A stretch of 64,000 nt of DNA from DSSM01 sp964484125 (GCA_964484125.1 CAZAEK010000008.1:1-64000); one strand, 5' to 3'; counted from the stretch's first letter, positions 43,599 to 52,015 are shown. Numbers and translations: made by a program. Notes: generated by a model not told the origin, from the sequence alone.

Positions 43599-45453
43599 AA
43601 CACTGATTTCAATATTGTATTTATTAATTTTTTTTGTTTTAATAATATTCATTGTTTCTTCATCTGTACAGGTTAAGGCAAAATATTCAGACGATTGTCT
43701 TGCATGTCACGAAGATAAAGACCTTATAATGGAGAAAAACGGGAGAAAAATTTCACTTTATGTAAATCCTTCAGTTTATAAAGCATCAGTTCACGGAGGT
43801 GCTGATTGTAAAGATTGTCATCAGGGTTACAATCCTGAAGAAATACCTCATAATCCGAAAAGTAAAGGTGTTAATTGTAATGAATGTCATGATATAAAAA
43901 AGAACACTTCCTCTGTTCATAATAATGTAAAGTGTTATTCCTGCCACGGTTATCATGACGTTGTTACTGCAAAAGAATTTGCCAAGTCAGATAATTGTAT
44001 AAATTGCCATAATACAAAAAGCATAACTTCATTCAAACAATCAGTTCATTTCAGAAAAAATATTTCCTGTGATAAATGTCATAAAGGTGGGCATGAAGTA
44101 ATAAAAATTTCAAAGTCAGAATCAACAAGACTATGCTCTCAATGTCATAGAAATGCATTTAACGAAGTAAATAACAGTGTACACAAGCAGGCAAGCGGAA
44201 AAGGGCAAACGCCTGTATGCGTTGACTGTCATGGATATCACAGTATAAATACAAACAGACTTAGCATAGAAGCACAGTCGTGCTATAAATGCCACCTCAA
44301 TGAAAAAATGTTCCCCGGTAAAGAAAAGGGTTCTGCAGATTTTGTAGCACAATACGAAAAAAGTGTTCATAATTCAGTAAGAAAAAACGGAATCCCTGCG
44401 GCTTCATGTACAGATTGTCATGGAGACCATTTGATTAAGGGTTCAAAAGACTTAGAGACTAAAGATGGAATTCTGGAGTCATGTATAAGATGCCATGATA
44501 AAGCAGTAAAAGAATTCAGGATGTCAAAACACGGCAATAATGTTGAAAAAAGTCCGGGAAATCCGTTTGAATGTACTGATTGTCATGGAGAGCACGGAAT
44601 TTTAGCCGTTAAACTCGATAGTAAACTTTCGAAACTTATGCAAACCGATATGTGTCTTGAATGTCATAAAGACAATAAGTTTCAATCGAAATTTAAACCC
44701 GGAACGGAATTACACATTAACGATTATTTGAATAGTGCACACTATATAAAGCTGAGAGAAGGAAATCCAAATGCCGCATCTTGTACCGATTGTCATGGCT
44801 CGCATGCGATGTTAAATGCACTTGATCCCAATTCTCCAATAAATCCTAAAAACATTTCCTCAACTTGCGGACAAAGTAATTGTCATAATAAAATATATAA
44901 TGAATATAAAGGTTCAATACACGATGTCTCAGTTCAGACGAAAGAAAAATCTGATGCTCCGACTTGCGTAAATTGTCACGGTAGTCACGGACTTCTTAAA
45001 AAAGATGACCCGGCTAATCCTTTAGCAAAACCAAATGGAGTTGTGCAGTTATGTTCTGATTGTCATGCTTCGGTCAGGATTGTAGAAAATAATAATCTTC
45101 CAAAAGGTATAGTAACAGACTTTAATTCAAGTTTCCATGGACTCGCATTAAGAGGTGGTTCACAGGAGGCAGCAGATTGCGGAAGTTGTCACGGTGTTCA
45201 CAATGTTCGTCCGTCTTCAGATCCTATGTCAAGTATTCACGATAATAACTTACCGCAGACCTGTGGTAAATGCCATCCTGGTGCAACACTTGCAACGTTT
45301 AAGACTCCTATACACCTTGTAGAAAGTGCAGAAGAAAATGTTATACTAAAATGGGTTAAAATATTATATACATTTTTAATAATTGCAATAATTGGATTTA
45401 TGGTATTACATAATATTTTTGATTTTATTAAGAAATTAAGGACTAAACATTAA
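43588..45453 (+). CDS. 19-heme membrane-anchored c-type cytochrome
   Basis: 621 aa from ATG at 43588, which overlaps the stop of the pseudo-receiver gene. An N-terminal signal/anchor (6-28), eighteen CXXCH motifs and one CX4CH (CGQSNCH) together bind about 19 c-type hemes over residues 36-575. A transmembrane helix (about 591-612) and short basic tail anchor the C-terminus. Repeated SCTDCHG-x-H and TCVNCHGSHG units suggest internal duplication. The next gene, starting on the last base of the stop codon, encodes a cytochrome b. The pair fits a quinol-to-periplasm electron transfer complex (NrfH/CbcL-like role), inferred from gene order and anchors. Confidence 0.93.
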   Translation: MRFKTLISILYLLIFFVLIIFIVSSSVQVKAKYSDDCLACHEDKDLIMEKNGRKISLYVNPSVYKASVHGGADCKDCHQGYNPEEIPHNPKSKGVNCNECHDIKKNTSSVHNNVKCYSCHGYHDVVTAKEFAKSDNCINCHNTKSITSFKQSVHFRKNISCDKCHKGGHEVIKISKSESTRLCSQCHRNAFNEVNNSVHKQASGKGQTPVCVDCHGYHSINTNRLSIEAQSCYKCHLNEKMFPGKEKGSADFVAQYEKSVHNSVRKNGIPAASCTDCHGDHLIKGSKDLETKDGILESCIRCHDKAVKEFRMSKHGNNVEKSPGNPFECTDCHGEHGILAVKLDSKLSKLMQTDMCLECHKDNKFQSKFKPGTELHINDYLNSAHYIKLREGNPNAASCTDCHGSHAMLNALDPNSPINPKNISSTCGQSNCHNKIYNEYKGSIHDVSVQTKEKSDAPTCVNCHGSHGLLKKDDPANPLAKPNGVVQLCSDCHASVRIVENNNLPKGIVTDFNSSFHGLALRGGSQEAADCGSCHGVHNVRPSSDPMSSIHDNNLPQTCGKCHPGATLATFKTPIHLVESAEENVILKWVKILYTFLIIAIIGFMVLHNIFDFIKKLRTKH

Positions 45454-46151
45454 TGAATACTTCATCCGGGAAAAAATATTTAAGAATGTCATTAAATGAA
45501 AGAATACAGCATATTCTTTTATTAACTACATTTATTACATTAGTTATTACAGGTTTCGGTTTACTTTATCCTGAAGCTTTTTGGGTAAAATGGATAGTAG
45601 CTATTGTAGGGCAAAATGCATTTGAGGCAAGAGGTGTTGTTCATAGAATTGCAGCAGTTGTTATGGTTATAGCTTCAGTTTATCATATTTTATATGTAGT
45701 ATTTACTAAAAGAGGCAGAAGGTTTGTAATTGATATGTGGTTTAAAATTCAGGATATCAAAGATATGTTTTCATACCTGAAATACATTGTTGGATTATCA
45801 AAAGAAAAACCGAAATTCGGAAGGTTCAGCTATATTGAAAAAATGGAGTATTGGGCAGTTGTATGGGGTACAGTAGTTATGGGTGCTACAGGCGGAGTAC
45901 TATGGTTTGAAAATGAATTTCTACCGATAATCGGAATGGATGGAATGTACATAGCAACAGCAATACATCTTTACGAAGCAATACTCGCATCATTGGCAAT
46001 ACTTGTCTGGCATTTTTATTTTATTTTTATAAATCCTGATGTATTTCCGATGAATAAGGCATGGATAACAGGTTACCTCACACATGAGCAAATGAAACAC
46101 GAGCATCCTTTGGAACTTGAACAAATTGAATCTGGTAACATAAAAAATTAA
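45453..46151 (+). CDS. membrane cytochrome b subunit
   Basis: 232-aa integral membrane protein of the cytochrome b561/formate-dehydrogenase-gamma type, with helices at about 19-40, 62-85, 130-150 and 167-192. Histidines suitable for b-heme lie in LNERIQHILL, VVHRIAAVV, SVYHILYV, AIHLYEAI and LVWHFYFIF. Start ATG overlaps the stop of the 19-heme gene by one base (TAATG), so the two are tightly coupled. It most likely takes electrons from menaquinol and hands them to the 19-heme protein. Confidence 0.88.
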   Translation: MNTSSGKKYLRMSLNERIQHILLLTTFITLVITGFGLLYPEAFWVKWIVAIVGQNAFEARGVVHRIAAVVMVIASVYHILYVVFTKRGRRFVIDMWFKIQDIKDMFSYLKYIVGLSKEKPKFGRFSYIEKMEYWAVVWGTVVMGATGGVLWFENEFLPIIGMDGMYIATAIHLYEAILASLAILVWHFYFIFINPDVFPMNKAWITGYLTHEQMKHEHPLELEQIESGNIKN

Positions 46152-46223
46152 CTTAATTTTACACTTGAATATAAAGATAAAAATATCTTATTTTCCATTA
46201 ACCAAATTAACTAAAAAACTCCT

Positions 46224-46781
46224 ATGAAGGGCAAACAAACACTATTGACAATCACTGTAGTTGCGGCTATCGTACTTTCCTTCTCTGCATTTAATTTCTA
46301 CCATGGTGTGGGACAGTTTAAATACGTTGGCGTGACAAAATGTGTGGGCGCATGTCATAAAACAGACGCTCAGGGAAAACAGCTTGATATCTGGAAGAAC
46401 TCAAAACATTCAATGGCATACAAAACCCTTGAAACTCCTGAAGCAGATAAGATTGCAAAGGAAAAGGGTTTTGAAACTAAAGCAGCCGAAACTCCAAACT
46501 GTCTTAAATGTCACGTACTCGGTAAAGATATGGACCCCTCAGAATTTACAGAGACATTTGATAAAAAAGATGGAGTTCAGTGTGAAAGCTGTCATGGTCC
46601 CGGCTCTGAGTATAAGACAATGTCAATTATGAAAGACAAACAAAAATCAATTGAAAATGGACTTATTGTCCACACAGAAAAAGAAGCTTTTTGCACAAAC
46701 TGTCATAATGCAGAGAGCCCAACTTTTAAAGGATTTGAGTACGACAAGATGTGGGATGCAATAAAACATCCAAAGCCGTAA
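46224..46781 (+). CDS. tetraheme cytochrome c (c554-like)
   Basis: 185-aa periplasmic cytochrome with uncleaved or cleavable N-terminal hydrophobic signal (8-24). Heme motifs are CVGACH (a CX3CH variant), CLKCH, CESCH and CTNCH. The start GVTKCVGACHKTDAQGKQ and WKNSKHSMAYKTL are the pattern of the cytochrome c554 family, and QCESCHGPGSEY also fits. It probably shuttles electrons between the inner-membrane complex and the outer-membrane components encoded next. Possibly transcribed with the genes upstream (72-bp gap). Confidence 0.9.
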   Translation: MKGKQTLLTITVVAAIVLSFSAFNFYHGVGQFKYVGVTKCVGACHKTDAQGKQLDIWKNSKHSMAYKTLETPEADKIAKEKGFETKAAETPNCLKCHVLGKDMDPSEFTETFDKKDGVQCESCHGPGSEYKTMSIMKDKQKSIENGLIVHTEKEAFCTNCHNAESPTFKGFEYDKMWDAIKHPKP

Positions 46782-46802
46782 TTTATTTTTGATAGTTAAT
46801 AA

Positions 46803-46833
46803 GTCATTCCCGTTCCGGGAAAGCCGGAACGGG
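46803..46833. repeat. palindromic repeat copy / hairpin
   Basis: A perfect 10-bp stem, CCCGTTCCGG (46809-46818) with CCGGAACGGG (46824-46833), has loop GAAAG and is preceded by GTCATT. It resembles the palindromic repeat inside the phosphatase gene (1611-1637) with a longer stem. It lacks a T-run, so it is a repeat or mRNA-stabilising structure rather than a clear terminator. Confidence 0.7.
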
Positions 46834-46860
46834 TAAATTATTAAAAACCGTATTATAAAT

Positions 46861-48165
46861 ATGATGAGAAAATTTATCTACTTTTTAATTCCTCTTTTTG
46901 TGGTTCTCTTCACTTCTACAGGTTTATATTCTCAAACTGTTAATGCAAGGTTCAGCACTTCTTTTTATACCTGGGAAAGATATGACTCAATCGGTTCTGA
47001 ATCTTCCACTAAACATTTGAGGGCATACCAGAATATTCTGCTTGATGTCTCGCAGAAAAAATGGTCTTTCAATACCAATGCTCAGCTTGAAGGGGATATA
47101 ATAGAAAAATCCGGAAGAGGATTTAGCTACAGATTTTATAGTCTGTATATTAAAGGGTCAAACCTGTTTGATGTAATGGATGTCAGACTCGGAAGGCAAT
47201 ATGTCTCAGCCGGTGTTGGCAGGGGATATATTGACGGAGCACATCTGAAATTCAAACTCGGTAAAAGTAAAGAGTATCAACTTACTGCATACGGAGGCGG
47301 ACTTTCACCACTCTCATACGATTTCGATTATGGAGAAAAATATCAATTAAAAGATAATTTTTCCATTGGTGCGATGTTTCAGTATTACGGTGTAAAAGAC
47401 TTAATGCTTGGTGTAAGTTATTATAACAAACACAGAGCCGTACCGAGTTACTATGCCCCAAGACTTGACAGCGCTCTTTTTACAAAGATTGTTGAAATTC
47501 AAACTGAGCCATTTGCTGATCAACTCGCAGGATTTGATTTTTCTTTTTTCAAGCCATCTTATCAGGCAATGGGAAAGGTTTACTATGATATAAACCTTAA
47601 AAAACTTTACAGGGCTGATTTGAATGCGGGTTTTAATGTTGCCGAAAATCTGCGTTTTAATTTCGGATTTTTATATCGCGAACCACAGATAAGCTATAAT
47701 ACCATTTTCTGGGTTTTTCAGCATAAGCCGCTTTCCGAATTTGAAGCAGGATTGGATTATACACTTCTTAAAAAATATAATATATATTTCAAGGTTTCTG
47801 ACGTGATGTATGATAACGATAATTCTGCAAAATTCTCATTTGGCTTTTCACATGCAAACTATGGAATTTCATTTGTAAAATATACTGGTTATGCAGGAGA
47901 GTCTGACGGAGCATTTGGTTATTTCAATTATGAGTTGCTGAGGTCAAAACTTGCAATAACATCAGGTCTTAATTATTCCAACTATAGTATTAAAAATTAT
48001 TCTGAAGATAAAGTAAGTGCGTTTTCAGGAATTCTCGGATTAGTTTACAGGCCTGTTGACCATTTCACCATTGATTTACAGGGACAGATTATTACGAACA
48101 AAATTTATAAGACGGATACAAGAATATTGCTTGGTTTTAATTACTGGTTATTTAAGAAATTTTAA
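46861..48165 (+). CDS. outer-membrane beta-barrel, candidate cytochrome conduit porin
   Basis: 434 aa with a signal peptide (about 1-25, GLYSQ; MMRK start). The mature part is a continuous run of amphipathic beta strands (NARFSTSFYTWERY, FSYRFYSLYIKGSN, YQLTAYGGGLSPLSYDF, DLNAGFNVAENLRFNFGFLYRE, FSFGFSHANYGISFVKYTGY), finishing in LLGFNYWLFKKF with terminal Phe, the usual barrel ending. No CXXCH. It sits between a tetraheme and a 14-heme cytochrome gene. Together these suggest a porin-cytochrome conduit like MtrB/PioB or the Pcc systems, though no sequence kinship to MtrB is claimed. Confidence 0.7.
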   Translation: MMRKFIYFLIPLFVVLFTSTGLYSQTVNARFSTSFYTWERYDSIGSESSTKHLRAYQNILLDVSQKKWSFNTNAQLEGDIIEKSGRGFSYRFYSLYIKGSNLFDVMDVRLGRQYVSAGVGRGYIDGAHLKFKLGKSKEYQLTAYGGGLSPLSYDFDYGEKYQLKDNFSIGAMFQYYGVKDLMLGVSYYNKHRAVPSYYAPRLDSALFTKIVEIQTEPFADQLAGFDFSFFKPSYQAMGKVYYDINLKKLYRADLNAGFNVAENLRFNFGFLYREPQISYNTIFWVFQHKPLSEFEAGLDYTLLKKYNIYFKVSDVMYDNDNSAKFSFGFSHANYGISFVKYTGYAGESDGAFGYFNYELLRSKLAITSGLNYSNYSIKNYSEDKVSAFSGILGLVYRPVDHFTIDLQGQIITNKIYKTDTRILLGFNYWLFKKF

Positions 48166-48176
48166 AATTCAACATT

Positions 48177-49436
48177 ATGAGAATTATGAAATTTTACACT
48201 TTGCTGATTACATGTCTGACTTTTTTCGTTACTATAACTGCCTATAATTTTTATTCGGGCGGGACAGTTACCTCAAAAAGTATTTTTACAAAACACGTAA
48301 TAGCAAAGGACAATCCTGATAACAGGACAATTATCAAATTCAATCACTCTAAACATCTGAAAGACGCAGGGGTACAATGTACTGATTGTCATACTAAAGC
48401 TCCAAATTCTGTTAATGCCCTCGAAAGTCTTGTCCCGGTAAAAGCTGCCTGTGCAAACTGTCATGATGTTGAAAATAAAAATGAATGCAGTCTATGTCAT
48501 TTTGAAGGAGTTTTTAAAAAGCTTGTTCCAACTCTCAAGGAATTACATTTCAGCCATAAGAAACATGTAAAAGACAGTAAAATGCAATGCCTTGATTGCC
48601 ATAGAAATATGCCCGAGTATAAATATTCAAGTGATAATCCTCAAAAATATCCGGAAATGGAAATATGTGCCAAATGTCATAACGATGTAGAAGCGACAAT
48701 GAGCTGTGAGAAATGTCATACAAATCTGACTAATCTGAAACCGATGAATCATCTTCAGTCAAACTTTCTCAATGAGCATAAATGGGTATTTGAAGCTTCA
48801 AATGAAAAAAATAATTGTATGATGTGCCATTCGGATAATTTCTGTCAGGTTTGCCACAGTGCCGGGAAATATAACGGTTCGAATACAAAAAAAGATTTTT
48901 ATGCCCCTTATTGGACAAAGAATTCAGGTACAAGAATTGACAGAGCGGAATTACAAAAACTAAATACAGTTCATACTCTTAATTACCTTTATACTCACGG
49001 AATAGAAGCATTACATAAATCTTATGAGTGTAAAACCTGTCATGATCCGGTAGAGTTCTGTTCTGCCTGCCATAAGACGGGCGGTAATCTTGTAACTGGT
49101 TTCATGCCCAAAAGCCATCTTGTACCAAATTTCAAAACTTTCGGTGTAGGAACAGGTGGCGGATTACACGCTGAACTTGCAAGAAAGGATATTGAATCAT
49201 GTCAGGCATGTCATGATGTGAACGGCGGTGATCAGATCTGTATAAAGTGTCATTTCGATAATGATGGAGTGAAAGGTACGAATCCCAGAACACATGAATG
49301 GGGATTTATGAAAGATGAAAAAGGAATCTGGCACGAAACACAGGGAGCTATTTGTTTCAGATGCCATACTGATGCAAATGCAAGACCAAATGGAATAGCC
49401 GGAATAGGATTCTGTGGCTATTGCCATGGTAAATAA
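48177..49436 (+). CDS. 14-heme periplasmic/outer-membrane c-type cytochrome
   Basis: 419 aa with an N-terminal hydrophobic signal (about 6-25) and fourteen CXXCH motifs (from CTDCH near residue 64 to CGYCH near the C-terminus), plus extra histidines (FNHSKHLKD, ELHFSHKKHVKD) for bis-His ligation. No lipobox or membrane tail. ATG at 48186 (MKFYTLL) is an alternative start. Placed 11 bp after the barrel gene and before a heme lipoprotein, it is well suited to sit inside or beneath the barrel as the electron-carrying element. No close named family recognised. Confidence 0.92.
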   Translation: MRIMKFYTLLITCLTFFVTITAYNFYSGGTVTSKSIFTKHVIAKDNPDNRTIIKFNHSKHLKDAGVQCTDCHTKAPNSVNALESLVPVKAACANCHDVENKNECSLCHFEGVFKKLVPTLKELHFSHKKHVKDSKMQCLDCHRNMPEYKYSSDNPQKYPEMEICAKCHNDVEATMSCEKCHTNLTNLKPMNHLQSNFLNEHKWVFEASNEKNNCMMCHSDNFCQVCHSAGKYNGSNTKKDFYAPYWTKNSGTRIDRAELQKLNTVHTLNYLYTHGIEALHKSYECKTCHDPVEFCSACHKTGGNLVTGFMPKSHLVPNFKTFGVGTGGGLHAELARKDIESCQACHDVNGGDQICIKCHFDNDGVKGTNPRTHEWGFMKDEKGIWHETQGAICFRCHTDANARPNGIAGIGFCGYCHGK

Positions 49437-49476
49437 ATAAAATTAATAATAAAAGTTAATTGAATATTTAGTCAAT

Positions 49477-50349
49477 ATGAAAAAAAATAATCTTTTATAT
49501 CTTCTTTTAATACCTGTGGTTATAATAATAATTACTTTATATAGCTGCAGTAAACTGGAAGATAATCTTGTAAATGCTCCTAAGGCAGGAATACATCCCG
49601 AGGGCTGGACCAACCCTGTAAATGAAAATTTTCACGGAAAGTATTTTTACTCGAATAAATGGGATTTTAAATTTTGTACACAATGTCACGGTGCTGATTA
49701 TAATGGAGGTAACACGGGTAAAAGCTGTAATGATCCTGCATGCCATGGAAGTTCAACACCTGAAGATTGCAGACTATGCCATGGAGACAGGAGTACTACA
49801 ATTTTCCCGCCTGTTGGACTAAATGGCTCAACCTCAGTTACTTATATTGGTGTTGGTACTCATAACACACATTTGAACAAAGATAGTACTCTCAGGAATT
49901 CAGCAAGAGTAAGATGTGTTTCATGCCACCCTTCTATAACAGGTTTTTATGACCCGAAACATATTGGTACGAATCCGGATAACATTGCTGATGTTGTATT
50001 TGATTCTCTTTCCAAAACCTCAACAGACGGAATAACTCCAAACCCTGTCTGGAATAGAAATAATCCACAGTCATGCTCAGAGACTTATTGTCATGGAAAT
50101 TTCAAAAATGGAAATTACAGACTAAATCCTGCTTCAATGATTAATCCTTCCTGGACAGATCCTAATTCTGTATATTGTGGTACCTGCCATGGAAATCCGG
50201 GAACAGGAAATCCTCTGCCGGGCGGTACACACCTGCAGGGATTTACAATTTATAATTGCTATTTCTGCCATGGTTCGGTTATCAGCAATACAGGAAATAT
50301 TATAAATAAATCAAAACATATAAACGGAATCGTTAATATGAATCAGTAA
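49477..50349 (+). CDS. 7-heme lipoprotein cytochrome with CX4CH sites
   Basis: 290-aa lipoprotein (lipobox LYSC, Cys24) with five CXXCH and two CX4CH heme motifs (CNDPACH and CSETYCH). The pairing CSETYCHGNF ... CGTCHG is the pattern of the Geobacter CxxxxCH/CXXCH repeat family of outer-membrane lipoprotein cytochromes. Its lipid anchor would hold it at the outer membrane, possibly on the outer face. Last gene before a terminator, so it closes the first cytochrome transcript. Electron transfer to extracellular acceptors is an inference from family and context. Confidence 0.9.
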   Translation: MKKNNLLYLLLIPVVIIIITLYSCSKLEDNLVNAPKAGIHPEGWTNPVNENFHGKYFYSNKWDFKFCTQCHGADYNGGNTGKSCNDPACHGSSTPEDCRLCHGDRSTTIFPPVGLNGSTSVTYIGVGTHNTHLNKDSTLRNSARVRCVSCHPSITGFYDPKHIGTNPDNIADVVFDSLSKTSTDGITPNPVWNRNNPQSCSETYCHGNFKNGNYRLNPASMINPSWTDPNSVYCGTCHGNPGTGNPLPGGTHLQGFTIYNCYFCHGSVISNTGNIINKSKHINGIVNMNQ

Positions 50350-50374
50350 ATATATATTTCATCAAGATTTAATT

Positions 50375-50408
50375 AAAAAGAGGTTGCCCAAAAGTAGCCT
50401 CTTTTTTT
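50375..50408 (+). terminator. terminator closing the first cytochrome operon
   Basis: AAAAAGAGG (50375-50383) pairs with CCTCTTTTT (50398-50406), followed by further T. It ends the run 43221-50349 and isolates the sigma-54 promoter region of the next cytochrome gene. Confidence 0.8.
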
Positions 50409-50435
50409 ATTAAATTTTATATACCTTATTAAACA

Positions 50436-50483
50436 CGGGGTATTTTTCCACACAAAGAAAATTTATTGTCCAAATATACCCAT
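50436..50483. promoter_or_regulatory. two upstream dyads before the T9SS cytochrome gene
   Basis: The reverse complement of 50436-50452 (TGTGGAAAAATACCCCG) matches the regulator-gene dyad at 13 of 17 positions. 50467-50483 (TGTCCAAATATACCCAT) is a weaker copy (9 of 17 against that dyad, 12 of 17 against its neighbour). Centres are at -114 and -83 from the predicted start point, mirroring -114 and -86 at the first operon. Confidence 0.5.
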
Positions 50484-50531
50484 AAAAAGTAAACCTGAAT
50501 TTTATTTCTTTAAAAAATTATAAATTTAATT

Positions 50532-50547
50532 TGGCACAAAAATTGAT
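50532..50547 (+). promoter_or_regulatory. sigma-54-like promoter of the T9SS cytochrome gene
   Basis: TGGCACAAAAATTGAT has the -24 element TGGCAC and TTG at the right spacing, but the -12 dinucleotide is GA instead of GC. The predicted start point is about 50558, 34 bp before the ATG, which is preceded by GGAGGT. Confidence 0.6.
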
Positions 50548-50591
50548 ATGTATGTCTAAAATTATCTTTTAAAAATAAACGGAGGTCACTA

Positions 50592-51986
50592 ATGAAAAGA
50601 TATTTTTCGTTTTTTTTGATAGTTTCAATAATCTTCATTTCTGAGTCTCTATTCTCGCAGTCAACAAGTTTTCATATGTTGAGAAAAGGACATGCAAATT
50701 TTTATGCTTCAACAAATGGTGGATTTGAAACTATATCAAATATTCCGATTAATGCTCTGCGCTGTTTGAAATGTCATCCGGGCAAATTGGCAAATAATAC
50801 ACCAATTGATACTGCAACTTATGCACCTTCCTGCAATGATTGCCATAATTTTTCTGCAGGAACTTCAGTGCCAGATACAATATGTCTGAGATGTCACAGC
50901 AGGCAAAAAGTTGAAAGAGCAAATTTCACAGACAAACACAGATCTGCAGGAATGACTTGCGTAACCTGTCATATTAAGGATGAACTACATGCAGATGCAA
51001 CTCCTTATTTTTCAGGGTTCGATACTATTCAGGGTAAAACATGTACAACAGTTGGTTGTCATAACAACGTCCCTGTAACTCCTGACGATTCACTTGCTCA
51101 CGCAATTCACAACAGCAAGCTCGAATGTGCCACATGCCATGCAAGGTCTCAGATAACCTGTTACAACTGCCACTTTGAAACAGAAATCTGGCAGGGAATG
51201 AGAGGATTTAAAAGACCAATTGGCCAATATAAAGGTTTCATAATGCTCGGAAGATATACCAAAACCGGAAAGGTAGGTATTGTCAATTATCAGTCAATTA
51301 TCTATCAGGGCAATAAAACATTTAATGCATGGGGTCCGTATTATCCTCATACGATAATGCCAAAGGATTCAACACGCGGCTGCTCCGAATGTCACAACGC
51401 TCCAACTATTCAGGAATACAATACAACAACAAAAATCGTTGTTGCAAAATGGGATTCTACTCTTACACCAAAGAAAATAGTTCACACTCAGGGAATGATT
51501 CCTGTTCCACCTGATTATTTAACTTCTTTGGTTTTTGATTTTGCAAACTATATTGGCAGAGTTGATACAACATATACAGACCCGACCAAATGGGTATATG
51601 CCAAAACCGGTTTAACAGGAAATCAGATGCTATCGAGATATGTAATGCCTTTAACTGCGGCACAGATGACGGCACTTGGCTCAACTATCGGTATCACACC
51701 AATCAGCACCGAGGTACCAGGTAATTTTGAATTATTCCAAAACTATCCAAATCCGTTCAACCCGAGCACAGTTATCAAATTTAATATTGCAAAGACTGCA
51801 AACGTTTCGATAAATGTATATAATTCACTTGGTAAACTTGTTACAACATTAGTATCGCAGAAATTGAATTCGGGTACATATCAGGTTGATTTTGATGGCA
51901 AAGAACTTTCCAGTGGTATTTATTTCTACACAATGAATATTGACGGAAAGGTATCAGCTGCTAAAAAGATGCTGTTGGTAAAGTAA
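50592..51986 (+). CDS. octaheme cytochrome c fused to a T9SS sorting domain
   Basis: 464-aa secreted cytochrome: signal peptide (about 1-22, LFSQ), seven CXXCH motifs and one CX4CH (CTTVGCH) within residues 58-268, a heme-free stretch (270-375), then a complete T9SS sorting domain (about 376-464: NYPNPFNPSTVIKF at 384 ... SGIYFYTMNIDG ... KKMLLVK). Hemes would be attached in the periplasm by the Ccm system encoded just downstream, and the folded holoprotein then exported across the outer membrane by T9SS. This makes it a strong candidate for the terminal cell-surface electron carrier. Strong ribosome-binding site GGAGGT. Its own sigma-54-like promoter and a strong terminator make it a single-gene unit. 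Confidence 0.92.
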   Translation: MKRYFSFFLIVSIIFISESLFSQSTSFHMLRKGHANFYASTNGGFETISNIPINALRCLKCHPGKLANNTPIDTATYAPSCNDCHNFSAGTSVPDTICLRCHSRQKVERANFTDKHRSAGMTCVTCHIKDELHADATPYFSGFDTIQGKTCTTVGCHNNVPVTPDDSLAHAIHNSKLECATCHARSQITCYNCHFETEIWQGMRGFKRPIGQYKGFIMLGRYTKTGKVGIVNYQSIIYQGNKTFNAWGPYYPHTIMPKDSTRGCSECHNAPTIQEYNTTTKIVVAKWDSTLTPKKIVHTQGMIPVPPDYLTSLVFDFANYIGRVDTTYTDPTKWVYAKTGLTGNQMLSRYVMPLTAAQMTALGSTIGITPISTEVPGNFELFQNYPNPFNPSTVIKFNIAKTANVSINVYNSLGKLVTTLVSQKLNSGTYQVDFDGKELSSGIYFYTMNIDGKVSAAKKMLLVK

Positions 51987-52015
51987 GATTGAACATTTTT
52001 TCATATTTTTAAAAA

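Noticed and set aside
46224..46781. Hydroxylamine- or nitrite-related role for the c554-like cytochrome
   Set aside because: No hydroxylamine oxidoreductase, NrfA or other nitrogen enzyme is adjacent; family similarity alone is not enough.
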